64,000 nucleotides of DNA, taken from Methanoculleus marisnigri JR1 (GTDB lineage: Archaea; Halobacteriota; Methanomicrobia; Methanomicrobiales; Methanoculleaceae). The position numbers and the translations under genes are program-made. The stretch lies in assembly GCF_000015825.1 (NCBI RefSeq), contig NC_009051.1:1-64000 (forward strand), given 5' to 3'. Under the pieces are notes generated by a model. The model saw only the letters and a list, made by a program, of their open reading frames with translations, was not told where the DNA came from and searched no databases. Positions 25,978 through 34,686 of the stretch are shown here, piece after piece; within the stretch, counting starts at the first letter, position 1, and the number at the start of each line of letters is the position of its first letter.

Positions 25978-26852
25978 ACGCACGAATGACACAGGATAAT
26001 AATGTGAAATGCTGGATCGACTGCTGGAAAGCATCGGCACAGCACAGCAAGATAGTCAGTGACGACCTCCAGGCGACCCAATGGGACGAGCGGGCTGACC
26101 GCTTTGTACAGAACATGGATGAGGAAAGGCACCGGAAACGAGTTGGCGATGTTTTTGCAATTCTGGAGGAGGCCGGTTTCTCACCCGAGGGCGCACGCGT
26201 CCTCGACATCGGGTGCGGACCGGGCACCCTCTCCCTCCCCCTTGCCCGGGCCGGGGCGGACGTCACGGCCCTCGACATCTCGACGAGGATGCTCGACCAC
26301 CTCAGGGAAACCGCGCAAAATGAAGGCTTGCGTGTTAACGCGGTCGAATGTTCCTGGTGGTCGGCCGATATCGACAGACTTGGGTTCCGGGAGAAGTTCG
26401 ATCTCGTGATCGCGTCGATGACGCCGGGAATCAGGGACGTCGAGACCTTCGACCGGATGATGGCGTGTTCAAGGCAGTTCTGCTATTACAGCCGCTTCGT
26501 CGGGAGGGTGGGCACAGACGGGGCTCGCCGGGAGATTTTCAGGAAAATCCTGGGTGAGGAACCCGACAACCCCGGGCCGGATATGCTGTATCCGTTTATG
26601 TACCTCTACGTTCTTGGTTACCGGCCGCTTGTGAGACTCAGCCATGTTTCAAGGACCCAGGAGCGGGACTGGGCCGAAGCAGCGGAAGAGACGATCAACG
26701 ATCTGAGATGCACCCGCGATGTTTCCAGCGATGTCGAGGAAAAGATCAGGGAGTATTACAAAAATGCGTCGCCAGACGGCAAATATCGTTCCGAAACAGA
26801 GAGTTGCAGCGGCATGATGGTCTGGTCTGTCACGGCCGGAGATGGGGTATAA
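25974..26852 (+). CDS. Class I SAM-dependent methyltransferase 3
   Basis: A 292-residue methyltransferase with RVLDIGCGPGTLSLPLARAG (SAM site), ALDISTRMLDHL and the FDLVIASMTPGI region. Start GTG 25974 overlaps the DUF364 stop; ATG 25986 is the alternative. An N-terminal CWIDCWKAS segment precedes the fold. It is the last gene of the coupled methyltransferase-DUF364-methyltransferase unit. Three non-identical methyltransferases in one locus argue for a multiply methylated small molecule. Confidence 0.9.
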   Translation: MNARMTQDNNVKCWIDCWKASAQHSKIVSDDLQATQWDERADRFVQNMDEERHRKRVGDVFAILEEAGFSPEGARVLDIGCGPGTLSLPLARAGADVTALDISTRMLDHLRETAQNEGLRVNAVECSWWSADIDRLGFREKFDLVIASMTPGIRDVETFDRMMACSRQFCYYSRFVGRVGTDGARREIFRKILGEEPDNPGPDMLYPFMYLYVLGYRPLVRLSHVSRTQERDWAEAAEETINDLRCTRDVSSDVEEKIREYYKNASPDGKYRSETESCSGMMVWSVTAGDGV

Positions 26853-27200
26853 GCGGGCTGAAACGATCGATGCTCTTCAGTTCGGCATGGGCGGGGAAAT
26901 TAACGGAGAACTCCTCGCATCCCCTCTCCCCCATCCTGTCGCCGAACTTCGGGGGTTTACCGGAGTATAACCCATCAGAGATCTCCCAACCGGGTTCCGT
27001 ACCAGGGGGTGCCCCGGCGAACTCACCGACCTCGCAACACGGGACAATTAACAATAAAATGTTAACATGTCTATTTTGTAAATAGAAAATATTAAACTCC
27101 CGGCGTTAAAGACGTTACATCACACCTGTGAGGCGATATGCCGGAACGCCTGAAGGGCTACCCGTACGGGACCTGCGTATGAGGCCTGCAGGGGGTGTTA
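26853..27200. promoter_or_regulatory. Intergenic region before solute-binding protein 3
   Basis: About 350 bases. The first half shows no gene or repeat. At 27048-27065 there is a perfect inverted repeat TTAACA-N6-TGTTAA in an AT-rich patch that continues to about 27100 and would hold the promoter. The rest is leader to the start at 27201. Confidence 0.55.
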
Positions 27201-28259
27201 ATGATGAAAGAGACGAGTACAGTCCTGAAAGCGTTCATAACCCTATCATTTATAGCACTTCTGGCGTTCACCTGCGGCTGCACCGGGCAGGGACAGGCGA
27301 CCGACAGCGGGACAACAGTGGTCACGGACATGGCGGGTCGGGAGGTCGTCGTCCCGAAGAATATCGATAGTATCGTGACGATCGGTTCCGTGCCGGTGCA
27401 GAACAGTTTCATGTTCGCCATGGGGCAGGGGGGGAAGATCGCCAACGATCTGCCGGAGTCATTCATCAAAGGAGGCAGACACAAGTACCAATACGTGTTC
27501 GAGCCCAATTTAAAGAACAAACCAACGATCCAGACCACGACCGGGGACTTCAATCTCGAGGAACTCATGAAGATCAACCCGGACGTTGCATTCACCATGA
27601 GCATGCCCTCGGTCGATAAACTCGAGAAGAACGGTATCCCAGTCGTTTATCTCTCCTGGACGGATGCTGAGGACGTGAAAGACCTGCTGCTGCTGCTCGG
27701 GGAGGTCTTCGGTGAGCAGGAGAAGGCCGGGAGGTACGTCAGGTACTTCGACGAGGCCACCGCCCGCCCGGGTAAGGCGGTCGCATCCTTGCCGGACGAC
27801 CAGCGGCCAAGGGTGTTGTGTTGTTCATACAAGGGCATGTCTGTGGGCCACAAGATAGCCGAGTGGTATATCGAGAAAGCGGGTGGGATAGCTGTCGCTA
27901 AGGAGGCCCATGTTGCGGAGAGCCTGCAGCTTGATCTGGAGCAGTTACTTGCCTGGGATCCCGACGTGCTCATTCTTAGCAGCCATGATGAGATCCCCCT
28001 GGTTTACAACGATACACGGCTCAGCGGCGTAAGTGCAGTAAAGAACGGGAAGGTGTATGCGACGCCCGTGGGAGCGCATTACTGGATCCAGCGTACAAGC
28101 GAGACGCCGCTGATGGTGCTCTGGGTAGCGAAGACAATCTACCCCGAACAGTTCAAGGACTTCGATATGGAGGCAGAGGTCATAGCCTTCTACAAAGAGT
28201 TCTACAACTGCGACATAACACGGGAGCAGGCAGCGGAGATACTCAGCGGAACGGCATAA
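27201..28259 (+). CDS. FepB/BtuF-type solute-binding lipoprotein 3
   Basis: A 352-residue binding protein with a signal peptide and probable lipobox cysteine (LLAFTCGCTGQGQ). VTDMAGREVVVP starts the mature domain. The second lobe has WDPDVLILSSHDE and HYWIQRTSETPLMVLWVAK. GGGGGTG upstream supports ATG 27201, with ATG 27204 also possible. It is the third binding protein of the locus and is transcribed from its own AT-rich promoter. Its DNA is less GC-rich than the surroundings. Confidence 0.92.
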   Translation: MMKETSTVLKAFITLSFIALLAFTCGCTGQGQATDSGTTVVTDMAGREVVVPKNIDSIVTIGSVPVQNSFMFAMGQGGKIANDLPESFIKGGRHKYQYVFEPNLKNKPTIQTTTGDFNLEELMKINPDVAFTMSMPSVDKLEKNGIPVVYLSWTDAEDVKDLLLLLGEVFGEQEKAGRYVRYFDEATARPGKAVASLPDDQRPRVLCCSYKGMSVGHKIAEWYIEKAGGIAVAKEAHVAESLQLDLEQLLAWDPDVLILSSHDEIPLVYNDTRLSGVSAVKNGKVYATPVGAHYWIQRTSETPLMVLWVAKTIYPEQFKDFDMEAEVIAFYKEFYNCDITREQAAEILSGTA

Positions 28260-28606
28260 GCACCGCCGAATGTTCCGTGCCTCTAAATTCGCATAGAGGG
28301 AGTTGTTGCGGGTGAAAGAAAAACTACGGCCTGAAAAGCGCTCATAACGATATCACTCATAATACCGTGTTGCACAATCTCCAAGGATTTCCTCGCGGGT
28401 CTTCCTGCGGTGGCTTTGCTCGGGGTAAGGCCGTTCCCAACGTTCTTTCTTGGGCATGAAGGCCCGGAATGGACGACCGTCGTCATCACGTTTGCGGTTG
28501 GGCAACCTGAATATGCGACACGGCAGGCAGATCCCGTTTTTCAGCTGCAATCGAGGGCCGGAAGTCGTGGTCGTTCTGCTCTCTTCTGGATCAGAGGAGG
28601 GCCCCC
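28260..28606. other. Intergenic region with repeat copy 2 and possible mobile-element relic
   Basis: About 350 bases. It contains the second 61-base repeat (28365-28425). On the minus strand, 28353-28460 can be read as a peptide tail rich in Arg/Lys/Glu (HRRKTREEILGDC), which resembles the end of a transposase but cannot be confirmed. No intact gene is visible. Confidence 0.45.
28365..28425. repeat. 61-base imperfect repeat, copy 2
   Basis: CCGTGTTGCACAAT start and TCTTCCTGCGGT core as in 22673-22733. Direct orientation. Confidence 0.65.
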
Positions 28607-29296
28607 TCACTCGTCCGGGCCGTAGCATCGCCGGAGGATCACCGGGGTGCTCCGCGGTGCCCCGGCGGCCGCGTCCGCGCACTGGGGAGGAGCGGCGATA
28701 CGATCCCCCGGAACCGGAGGCGCCGGAACCGGGGAGAACGCCTGTGCCTCGCGCCACTCCCAGACGGCATCCATCACGGCCTCCGCCGTCGCCATGACGC
28801 TCGCGGCTCCGACGTCCACCACGACGGCGTTCGTGATCTTCCACCGCTCTACGACCGTATCGAGCAGCCGGCGCCGGACCGTCCAGACCATCGGCGGGTG
28901 CGGATGCGCGAGCAGGTGGTCGAGCTGCTCCGCCCAGACCGCGCCCTGGAGCTCGAATCTCCCCACCTCGTCGATGACCATGAGATCCGTCTCCCGCGGG
29001 TCCGGCGGCGCGAGCGCCCGGCGGCCGAACACGAGCCCCTCGGGGCGGAAGTAGAACCGGCCGTGGGCCTCGCACCGCGGGTCGGGGTCGATCGAACAGA
29101 GTTCCTCGTGCTCGCCGGTGGCGAGGTCGACCAGAGTGAACCCCGACCTCCGCCCGTCCCGCAGGTGTCCCGGGGCGATGACCCCGCGGACCCGGACGTT
29201 CAGCCCGACGATGAGCCCGAGAACCAGATGCAGGAACGTCGTCTTGCACTGGCCCTGCCCGCCGGTGATGATGAAGACCGGCGCCCGGTGGTTCAT
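28607..29296 (-). CDS. THEP1/DUF2478-like nucleoside triphosphatase
   Basis: A 229-residue P-loop protein. The N-terminus reads FIITGGQGQCKTTFLH, a Walker A in which the usual Gly before Lys is Cys. LMVIDEVGRFELQG is the Walker B region typical of THEP1-type NTPases. A Pro/Ala-rich C-terminal tail follows. ATG 29296 gives the family start; the open frame upstream to 29407 is not supported. Its physiological substrate is unknown. It is divergent from the DUF5714 gene. Confidence 0.82.
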   Translation of the reverse strand: MNHRAPVFIITGGQGQCKTTFLHLVLGLIVGLNVRVRGVIAPGHLRDGRRSGFTLVDLATGEHEELCSIDPDPRCEAHGRFYFRPEGLVFGRRALAPPDPRETDLMVIDEVGRFELQGAVWAEQLDHLLAHPHPPMVWTVRRRLLDTVVERWKITNAVVVDVGAASVMATAEAVMDAVWEWREAQAFSPVPAPPVPGDRIAAPPQCADAAAGAPRSTPVILRRCYGPDE

Positions 29297-29524
29297 CCGT
29301 GGACCCCTCCGCTGTTGAAGACCGGGTCCGGGGTTCCGGGTGTGTCCCGGTCTCCTCCGGGGAGGGAAACCCCGGAGACGTTCACTCGGGAGTACATGGG
29401 TATACATTGCGACCCCGGGTATAAAACACTTTTACTTGTTGGGTTTGTTAATGTTGTAGCATTTACCCCGCGGATACCGCCGGATCCCGCAACCCTTATG
29501 CGGGGTCCGGTGCCTGGGGTGCCC

Positions 29525-30196
29525 ATGAACCAGGAGAGGGCCTGTTCAGCCTGCAGGAAGAACCTCGCCCCGCGCGAGAGGGGGGCGGAACCGGCGCCGC
29601 CGGGCGAGGAGACGCTCTCGAACCTCGACCTGATCGAGCGGGTCTGCCTGACGACGACCGAGACCGATCCGCTCGCGCTCGCCTGCACGATCATGCGGCA
29701 CCCACAGGTCAGCCTCCACGGCCCGGAGCACCACTTCCTGGTGCCGGCCGTCCTGCTTGCGGCTTACTACAACCACCGCGGGAGCCCGGAGAAGAAGGAA
29801 CCGGCGCTCCGGCAGGCGAGAAAACGGGCCGAGGCCGTCCAGCCGGCCTTCTGCGGCACGCACGGGACCTGCGGTGCGGCGATCGGCACCGGGATCTTCA
29901 TGAGCCTCATTACGCACTCCGGCCCGCTGAAGAAGGAGGAGTGGTCGCTCTCCAACCAGATGACGGCGCGGAGCCTCACGGCGATAGCCGTGAGCGGCGG
30001 GCCGCGCTGCTGCAAACGCGATTCGTGGCTCGCGATCGGCGAGGCGGTGAAGTTCCTCGCCGAGAAGTGCGGTATCCGTCTACCGGTGACGGAGCATATC
30101 GCATGCGAGTACGCGACCGTAAACCGCGACTGCACGGGTTACGAGTGCCCGTTTTACCCCGGCGAGGAGTCCGGGCCGCGCCCTCCATCAGTATAA
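29525..30196 (+). CDS. DUF5714 family cysteine-rich protein
   Basis: A 223-residue protein with CSACRKN at the N-terminus, AFCGTHGTCGAAIGTGIF in the middle, GGPRCCKRDS, and CEYATVNRDCTGYECPFY at the end. The spaced cysteines suggest one or two iron-sulfur or zinc sites. The family is common in methanogens and anaerobes without a settled function. GGGGTG upstream supports ATG 29525. About 40 bases separate it from the cyclophilin gene. Confidence 0.8.
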   Translation: MNQERACSACRKNLAPRERGAEPAPPGEETLSNLDLIERVCLTTTETDPLALACTIMRHPQVSLHGPEHHFLVPAVLLAAYYNHRGSPEKKEPALRQARKRAEAVQPAFCGTHGTCGAAIGTGIFMSLITHSGPLKKEEWSLSNQMTARSLTAIAVSGGPRCCKRDSWLAIGEAVKFLAEKCGIRLPVTEHIACEYATVNRDCTGYECPFYPGEESGPRPPSV

Positions 30197-30234
30197 GTAG
30201 CAACGATGAACAATACCATACGGAGCTAATGATT

Positions 30235-30720
30235 ATGGCTGAGAAGAACGTCGTGCTCCACACGACCATGGGAGACATCACGATCCGCCTCTACGACGAC
30301 ATGCCGGTTACCGCGGGGAACTTTGAGAAACTCGCAAAATCCGGGTTCTACGACGGCACGATCTTTCACCGGGTCATCGCGAACTTCATGATCCAGGGCG
30401 GCGATCCCACCGGCACCGGGACGGGCGGGCCGGGCTACACCATCACCGACGAGTTCGTGAAGGGCCACTCGAACCAGCGGGGCACGATCGCGATGGCGAA
30501 CACCGGACGCCCGAACTCCGGCGGCAGCCAGTTCTTCATCAACCTGGTGAACAACGACTTCCTCGACTGGGACAACCCCAGGACGCCGAGCGCTCACCCG
30601 GTCTTCGGCGAGGTCGTCGGCGGGATGGACATCGTCGACAAGATCGCGAAGGTGAAGACGGGCTCCGCGGACAAGCCGAAGGTCCCCGTCCGGATCGAGA
30701 AGGCGGAAGTCCTGGAGTAA
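30235..30720 (+). CDS. Cyclophilin-type peptidyl-prolyl cis-trans isomerase
   Basis: A 161-residue cytoplasmic cyclophilin that catalyses proline isomerisation during folding. The active-site segments FHRVIANFMIQGGD and NSGGSQFFINL are intact (catalytic Arg in HRV). CGGAG upstream favours ATG 30235 over ATG 30229. The stop is followed directly by a T-run. Confidence 0.96.
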   Translation: MAEKNVVLHTTMGDITIRLYDDMPVTAGNFEKLAKSGFYDGTIFHRVIANFMIQGGDPTGTGTGGPGYTITDEFVKGHSNQRGTIAMANTGRPNSGGSQFFINLVNNDFLDWDNPRTPSAHPVFGEVVGGMDIVDKIAKVKTGSADKPKVPVRIEKAEVLE

Positions 30721-30730
30721 TCCTTTTTTT
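30721..30730 (+). terminator. T-tract terminator after the cyclophilin gene
   Basis: TCCTTTTTTT directly after the stop codon fits the oligo-T terminators of archaea. The next gene starts at 30731. Confidence 0.6.
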
Positions 30731-31201
30731 ATGCGCCATAGTGACGCCGGCCGCAGGGACCCGGGCGTGATCGAGGAGCGGATCGGTTATACTTTCAAGG
30801 ATCGCGCACTCCTCGAACGGGCGCTCACCCGCCTCGCCTACACCCTGGAGGCGGGCATTCCCCCCGAGACCCACATGGACGCCCTCGCCACCCTCGGCGA
30901 TGCGGTCATCAACGTGGCCGTTGTGGAAGCGGTGGTCGCGGGCGGGGCGCACGACAAGGGCGCGATCAGCAACCGCAAAATGAACCTGGTGAACATGACC
31001 CGGCTCCGCGGGCTCGCAGAAGACCTCGACCTCGCCGACTACGTCCGCTGGGGGAAAGGCGAGGCCGCCCAGAGGGTCTGGACCTCCGGCCGGGTCCTCG
31101 CCGAGTGCCTGGAAGCGCTCGTCGGCGCCGTCTACCTGGACGGCGGGATGGACGCGGCTGCGGGAGTGCTCCGGCGTCTCGGGCTCACGGCGAAGGCGTA
31201 A
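30731..31201 (+). CDS. Stand-alone ribonuclease III domain protein
   Basis: A 156-residue protein with the RNase III fold only. VIEERIGYTFKDRALLERALT is the usual N-terminal helix pair. The metal-binding signature appears as DALATLGDAVINV instead of ERLEFLGDAVL. ECLEALVGAVYLDGG keeps the second acidic motif. There is no double-stranded RNA-binding domain. RNase III is rare in archaea; a mini-RNase III-like role in RNA processing is possible. Its end overlaps the convergent transporter gene by 17 bases. Confidence 0.88.
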   Translation: MRHSDAGRRDPGVIEERIGYTFKDRALLERALTRLAYTLEAGIPPETHMDALATLGDAVINVAVVEAVVAGGAHDKGAISNRKMNLVNMTRLRGLAEDLDLADYVRWGKGEAAQRVWTSGRVLAECLEALVGAVYLDGGMDAAAGVLRRLGLTAKA

Positions 31202-32483
31202 CCCCTTCTTCTCTCTCCTCCCCCGGTGCCGGAACCCCCGCCGGCGGCCGCATCAGGAGCCAGGCGACGGCGAACCCCACGGCGGCGAGGGCCGCGACCC
31301 ACGGGAAGACGCCGAGGTAGGTCCCGGTCGCCGTCCGGATGAACCCCGCGAGCTGCGGTCCAACGATGGCGCCTGCGCCGTAGGCGAGGAAGACGACCCC
31401 ATAACAGCGCGGGTAGTCGCACGTCCCGAAGTAGGAGGCCGTCGCCGCCGGGGCAATGGCGAGCCAGCCCCCGAGGCATCCCCAGAGGACGGCGAACGCG
31501 ACGATGTAGGCGGGCACCCCCGGCGCGAGCCACATCAGGACGGATGCCGCCGCGATCAGGGCGAACGTCAGCATCGCCGTCTTCTGCGCCGACATCCGGT
31601 CGGCAAGCCCGCCGAACGCGGGCCGGCCCAGCCCGTTGAAGACGGCGAAGAACCCGACGAGGAGCGTTGCGAGCCCCGCGTCGACCCCGGCGAGTTCGGT
31701 TCCGACCGGTTTCGCGATCGAGATCGCCATGAGCCCCGCAAGGCATCCGACGAAGTAGCAGGCGAAGAGCCCGTAGAACGTCCCCGTCCGGAGCATCCCT
31801 CTCCGGTCGCACTCGCAGACCGGGACGGTGCCGACCCCGGGCGCGGGCGCCGTCCATCCCGCCGGCCGCCAGCCCTCCGGCGGGAACCGGAGCGGCAGGG
31901 CCGAGAGGACCAGGACGGCGATCAGCGCGGCGCCGAAGATCCGGAACGTCGCCATCACCCCGTATGCGGCGATCAGGGCACCTGCCGCGTTCGCGGTGAC
32001 GAAGGCCGAGAACCCGAACCCGAGCAGGGCGAGCCCGACGGCAAGCCCCCGCCGGTCCGGGAACCACCGGGCGGCCACGGCGACCGGCGCCCCGTAGGCG
32101 ATCCCGACCCCGAGGCCGCCGATCATGCCGTAGACGACGTAGAGGGCCTCGACCGACGTCGCCGTCGAGGCGAGGAGCCACCCGAGGCCCGTGAGGAGCC
32201 CGCCGACGACCGTCACCCTCCGGGGGCCGTAGCGCTCGATGTACTTCCCGGCGAGCGGCATCGCGATCGCGAAGAAGGCGAGGAAGACCGAGAACGGGAG
32301 GAGGACCTCTGCCGCCGTCACCTCCCGGCCGAGCGTCGCGGTGAAGTGCGCCGCGAGCGGCGCCACGAAGACGCTCCAGGAGTAGATGCTCCCGAGGCAG
32401 AGGTTGACGACGAGGCCGAGGGCGACGAGCCCCCATCTCCCCTTCTCCGCGGGCAGGCCGAAGATCGTTGGTGTTTCCGGCAT
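31185..32483 (-). CDS. OFA-type major facilitator transporter
   Basis: A 432-residue membrane protein with 12 hydrophobic helices. GSIYSWSVF at the start and FGGLADRMSAQK in the middle are typical of the oxalate/formate antiporter family. A central loop carries VCECDRRGM. It lies 5 bases after the acetyl-CoA synthetase stop on the same strand, so acetate or a related monocarboxylate is the most likely substrate (inference). Confidence 0.93.
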   Translation of the reverse strand: MPETPTIFGLPAEKGRWGLVALGLVVNLCLGSIYSWSVFVAPLAAHFTATLGREVTAAEVLLPFSVFLAFFAIAMPLAGKYIERYGPRRVTVVGGLLTGLGWLLASTATSVEALYVVYGMIGGLGVGIAYGAPVAVAARWFPDRRGLAVGLALLGFGFSAFVTANAAGALIAAYGVMATFRIFGAALIAVLVLSALPLRFPPEGWRPAGWTAPAPGVGTVPVCECDRRGMLRTGTFYGLFACYFVGCLAGLMAISIAKPVGTELAGVDAGLATLLVGFFAVFNGLGRPAFGGLADRMSAQKTAMLTFALIAAASVLMWLAPGVPAYIVAFAVLWGCLGGWLAIAPAATASYFGTCDYPRCYGVVFLAYGAGAIVGPQLAGFIRTATGTYLGVFPWVAALAAVGFAVAWLLMRPPAGVPAPGEEREEGVTPSP

Positions 32484-32488
32484 GGGAT

Positions 32489-34378
32489 CTACTCCTCGAG
32501 CGTTGAGATGTCGCCCGGGTCCATGCCGAGCTCGCGGGCTTTCAAGACCCGGCGCATGATCTTGCCGCTCCGGGTCTTGGGGAGCCGGTCCATGAACTCG
32601 ATCTCGGCCGGAACCGCGACCGGGCCGAGGCTCTTTCTGACGTGCCGGGCGAGGTCGTCGGTGAGGCCGTCGCCGGGGCTCACCCCCACGCAGAGGGTGA
32701 CGAACGCCTTGATGACGTTCCCTTTCAGGGGATCGGGTTTCCCGATGACCGCCGCCTCCGCCACCGCGTCGTGGGAGACGAGGGCGCTCTCGACCTCGGC
32801 CGTCCCGATGTTGTGCCCGGCGACGACGATCAGGTCGTCGGCCCGGCCGAGGACCATGATGTAGCCATCCTCGTCCTTCACCGCGAGGTCGCCTGCGGTG
32901 TAGCACCCCGGGATGGTGTTCCAGTAGGCGCAGTAGCGCTCGTCGTTACCGTGAACCGTCCGGAGCATGGCCGGCCAGGGCTCCCGGATCACCAGGAACC
33001 CGCCGGTGCCGGGCGGAACGGGTTTCCCCGTCCTGTCGACGACGTCCACGACGGCGCCCGGGATGGGCTTTCCGGCAAACCCCGGTTTCATCGCCTCGCC
33101 GATCATCGTGGTCACCATGTGCATCCCGGTCTCGGTCTGCCACCATGTATCCACGATCGGGCACCGCCCGCCGCCGATCGCGCGGTAGTACCACTCGAAT
33201 GCCTCGGGGTTGAGCGGTTCGCCGACCGAGCCGAGCACCCGGAGCGTCGAGAGGTCGTATTTCGCCGGCCACTCTTCGCCCACCCGCATGAACATCCGGA
33301 TGGCGGTCGGGGCGGTGTAGAAGATCGTCACCCCCAGATCCTGGACCAGCCGCCAGTAGGCGCCGGGGTCGGGGTAGTCCGGCGTCCCTTCGGCGAGGAC
33401 GACGGTCGTGCCGACCTCGAGCGGGCCGTAGACGATGTAACTGTGGCCGGTGATCCAGCCGGTGTCGGCGGTGCACCAGTAGACGTCGTTCTCCTTGACG
33501 TCGAAGACGTGGCGGGTGGTGTAGTAGGTTCCGACCGCATACCCGCCGCAGGTGTGCACGATGCCCTTCGGGGCGCCGGTCGAACCGCTCGTGTAGAGGA
33601 TGAAGAGCGGGTCTTCCGAGTCCATCGGCTCCGCCGGGCAGTCGGGTGCGGCACGGGCCATCAGGTCGGCGTAATCGACCTCCCGGTCGGGGTCGAGTTC
33701 GACGGCCGGCGTCTCGCGCCGGAGGACGACGACCCGCTCGACGCCCGGCGCATGGGCGAGCGCCTCGCTCGCGAGTTCGCGGAGCGGGACGGTCTTTCCC
33801 CGGCGGTAACCGACGTCTGCGGTGACGAGAACCTTCGCCTTCGCGTCGTTGATCCGCATCGCGAGCGCGTCCGGCCCGAACCCACCGAAGACCACCGAGT
33901 GGACGGCCCCGATCCGGGCGCAGGCGAGCATCGCGACGACCTGCTCGGGGACGAGCGGCATGTAGATGCAGACGCGGTCGCCCTTCTCGACCCCGAGGCT
34001 CGAGAGGCCGTTTGCAAACCGCATCACCTCGCGGTGCAGGGCCTCGTAGGACAGGATCCGCTTCTCTCCGCTCTCCCCGTGCCAGACGATCGCCGGCTTA
34101 TCCTTACGGCCCCCGGCGACGTGGCGGTCCAGGCAGCTCGTGGTGATGTTCAGTTTTCCGTTGATGAACCATTTCGCATAGGGGTAGTTCCACTCCCTGA
34201 CCCGGTCCCAGGGCTCGAACCAGTCGAGCTCGCGGGCGACCCGGTCCCAGAACCCTTCCGGGTCGCGCAGGAACTCGCTGTAGGCCCGCGTGTAGTCCGG
34301 CGTCCAGGCGGTCGCCTTGCACCGGGGATCGGGGTAGTAGCACTTCTCTTCCAGTTTCACGGCGAATGTTTCTGCCAT
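32489..34378 (-). CDS. acs: Acetyl-CoA synthetase (AMP-forming)
   Basis: Activates acetate with ATP and CoA for biosynthesis in a hydrogenotrophic methanogen. The 629-residue enzyme has the P-loop ILYTSGSTGAPKG, the ACS core WWQTETG, and DRLPKTRSGKIMRR with the acetylatable, catalytic lysine. The GRADDLIVVAGHNIGT hinge differs from the usual DDVINVSGHRIGT in having Asn for Arg, as in some archaeal relatives. Its operon partner is the OFA transporter. Confidence 0.95.
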   Translation of the reverse strand: MAETFAVKLEEKCYYPDPRCKATAWTPDYTRAYSEFLRDPEGFWDRVARELDWFEPWDRVREWNYPYAKWFINGKLNITTSCLDRHVAGGRKDKPAIVWHGESGEKRILSYEALHREVMRFANGLSSLGVEKGDRVCIYMPLVPEQVVAMLACARIGAVHSVVFGGFGPDALAMRINDAKAKVLVTADVGYRRGKTVPLRELASEALAHAPGVERVVVLRRETPAVELDPDREVDYADLMARAAPDCPAEPMDSEDPLFILYTSGSTGAPKGIVHTCGGYAVGTYYTTRHVFDVKENDVYWCTADTGWITGHSYIVYGPLEVGTTVVLAEGTPDYPDPGAYWRLVQDLGVTIFYTAPTAIRMFMRVGEEWPAKYDLSTLRVLGSVGEPLNPEAFEWYYRAIGGGRCPIVDTWWQTETGMHMVTTMIGEAMKPGFAGKPIPGAVVDVVDRTGKPVPPGTGGFLVIREPWPAMLRTVHGNDERYCAYWNTIPGCYTAGDLAVKDEDGYIMVLGRADDLIVVAGHNIGTAEVESALVSHDAVAEAAVIGKPDPLKGNVIKAFVTLCVGVSPGDGLTDDLARHVRKSLGPVAVPAEIEFMDRLPKTRSGKIMRRVLKARELGMDPGDISTLEE

Positions 34379-34685
34379 TTCTCCTCATTCCGTCTTCATT
34401 CATCCTCCGGGCCTGTTTGGCCCGTAATCGTGCTACCGATGCATACCGGTCGCCGGCAGGCGGTGCCGGTCCCCGCGGGGCGTAACCATCGCAGACCTCT
34501 GTTCTGCGTGGCCGTCCTGGATTTTACATGATTAATAATGTATAATATGTGATAAACTTTGCGGTCCCCGGAACAACAGAAATCGGTCCGGGGGTGGAAG
34601 GCGGGGTTTGCATGAAGGACGCGGAGGGGCGGATGCCGGTCTCCGGCCTGCCCCCAATCCGCAGATGTCAAAAAGGATGAGTCCT
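34379..34685. promoter_or_regulatory. Promoter region of acs and terminator of the CobN-like gene
   Basis: About 300 bases. An AT-rich patch (34526-34560, with TTTACATGATTAATAATG and TATAATATG) holds the probable acs promoter on the minus strand. The right end holds the terminator hairpin of the CobN-like gene (34669-34686). No gene is visible. Confidence 0.55.
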
Positions 34686-34686
34686 T
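34669..34686 (-). terminator. Hairpin and T-tract after the CobN-like gene
   Basis: AAGGA and TCCTT flank a 4-base loop (34673-34686), followed on the minus strand by a T-run. It starts at the last base of the gene's stop codon. Confidence 0.55.

Noticed and set aside
28353-28460. Transposase gene relic
   Set aside because: Only a short Arg/Lys-rich tail is readable; no catalytic motif or terminal repeats can be seen, so it is mentioned only as a possibility.
32642-34531. 629-codon plus-strand frame across acs
   Set aside because: Antisense to a clear acetyl-CoA synthetase.
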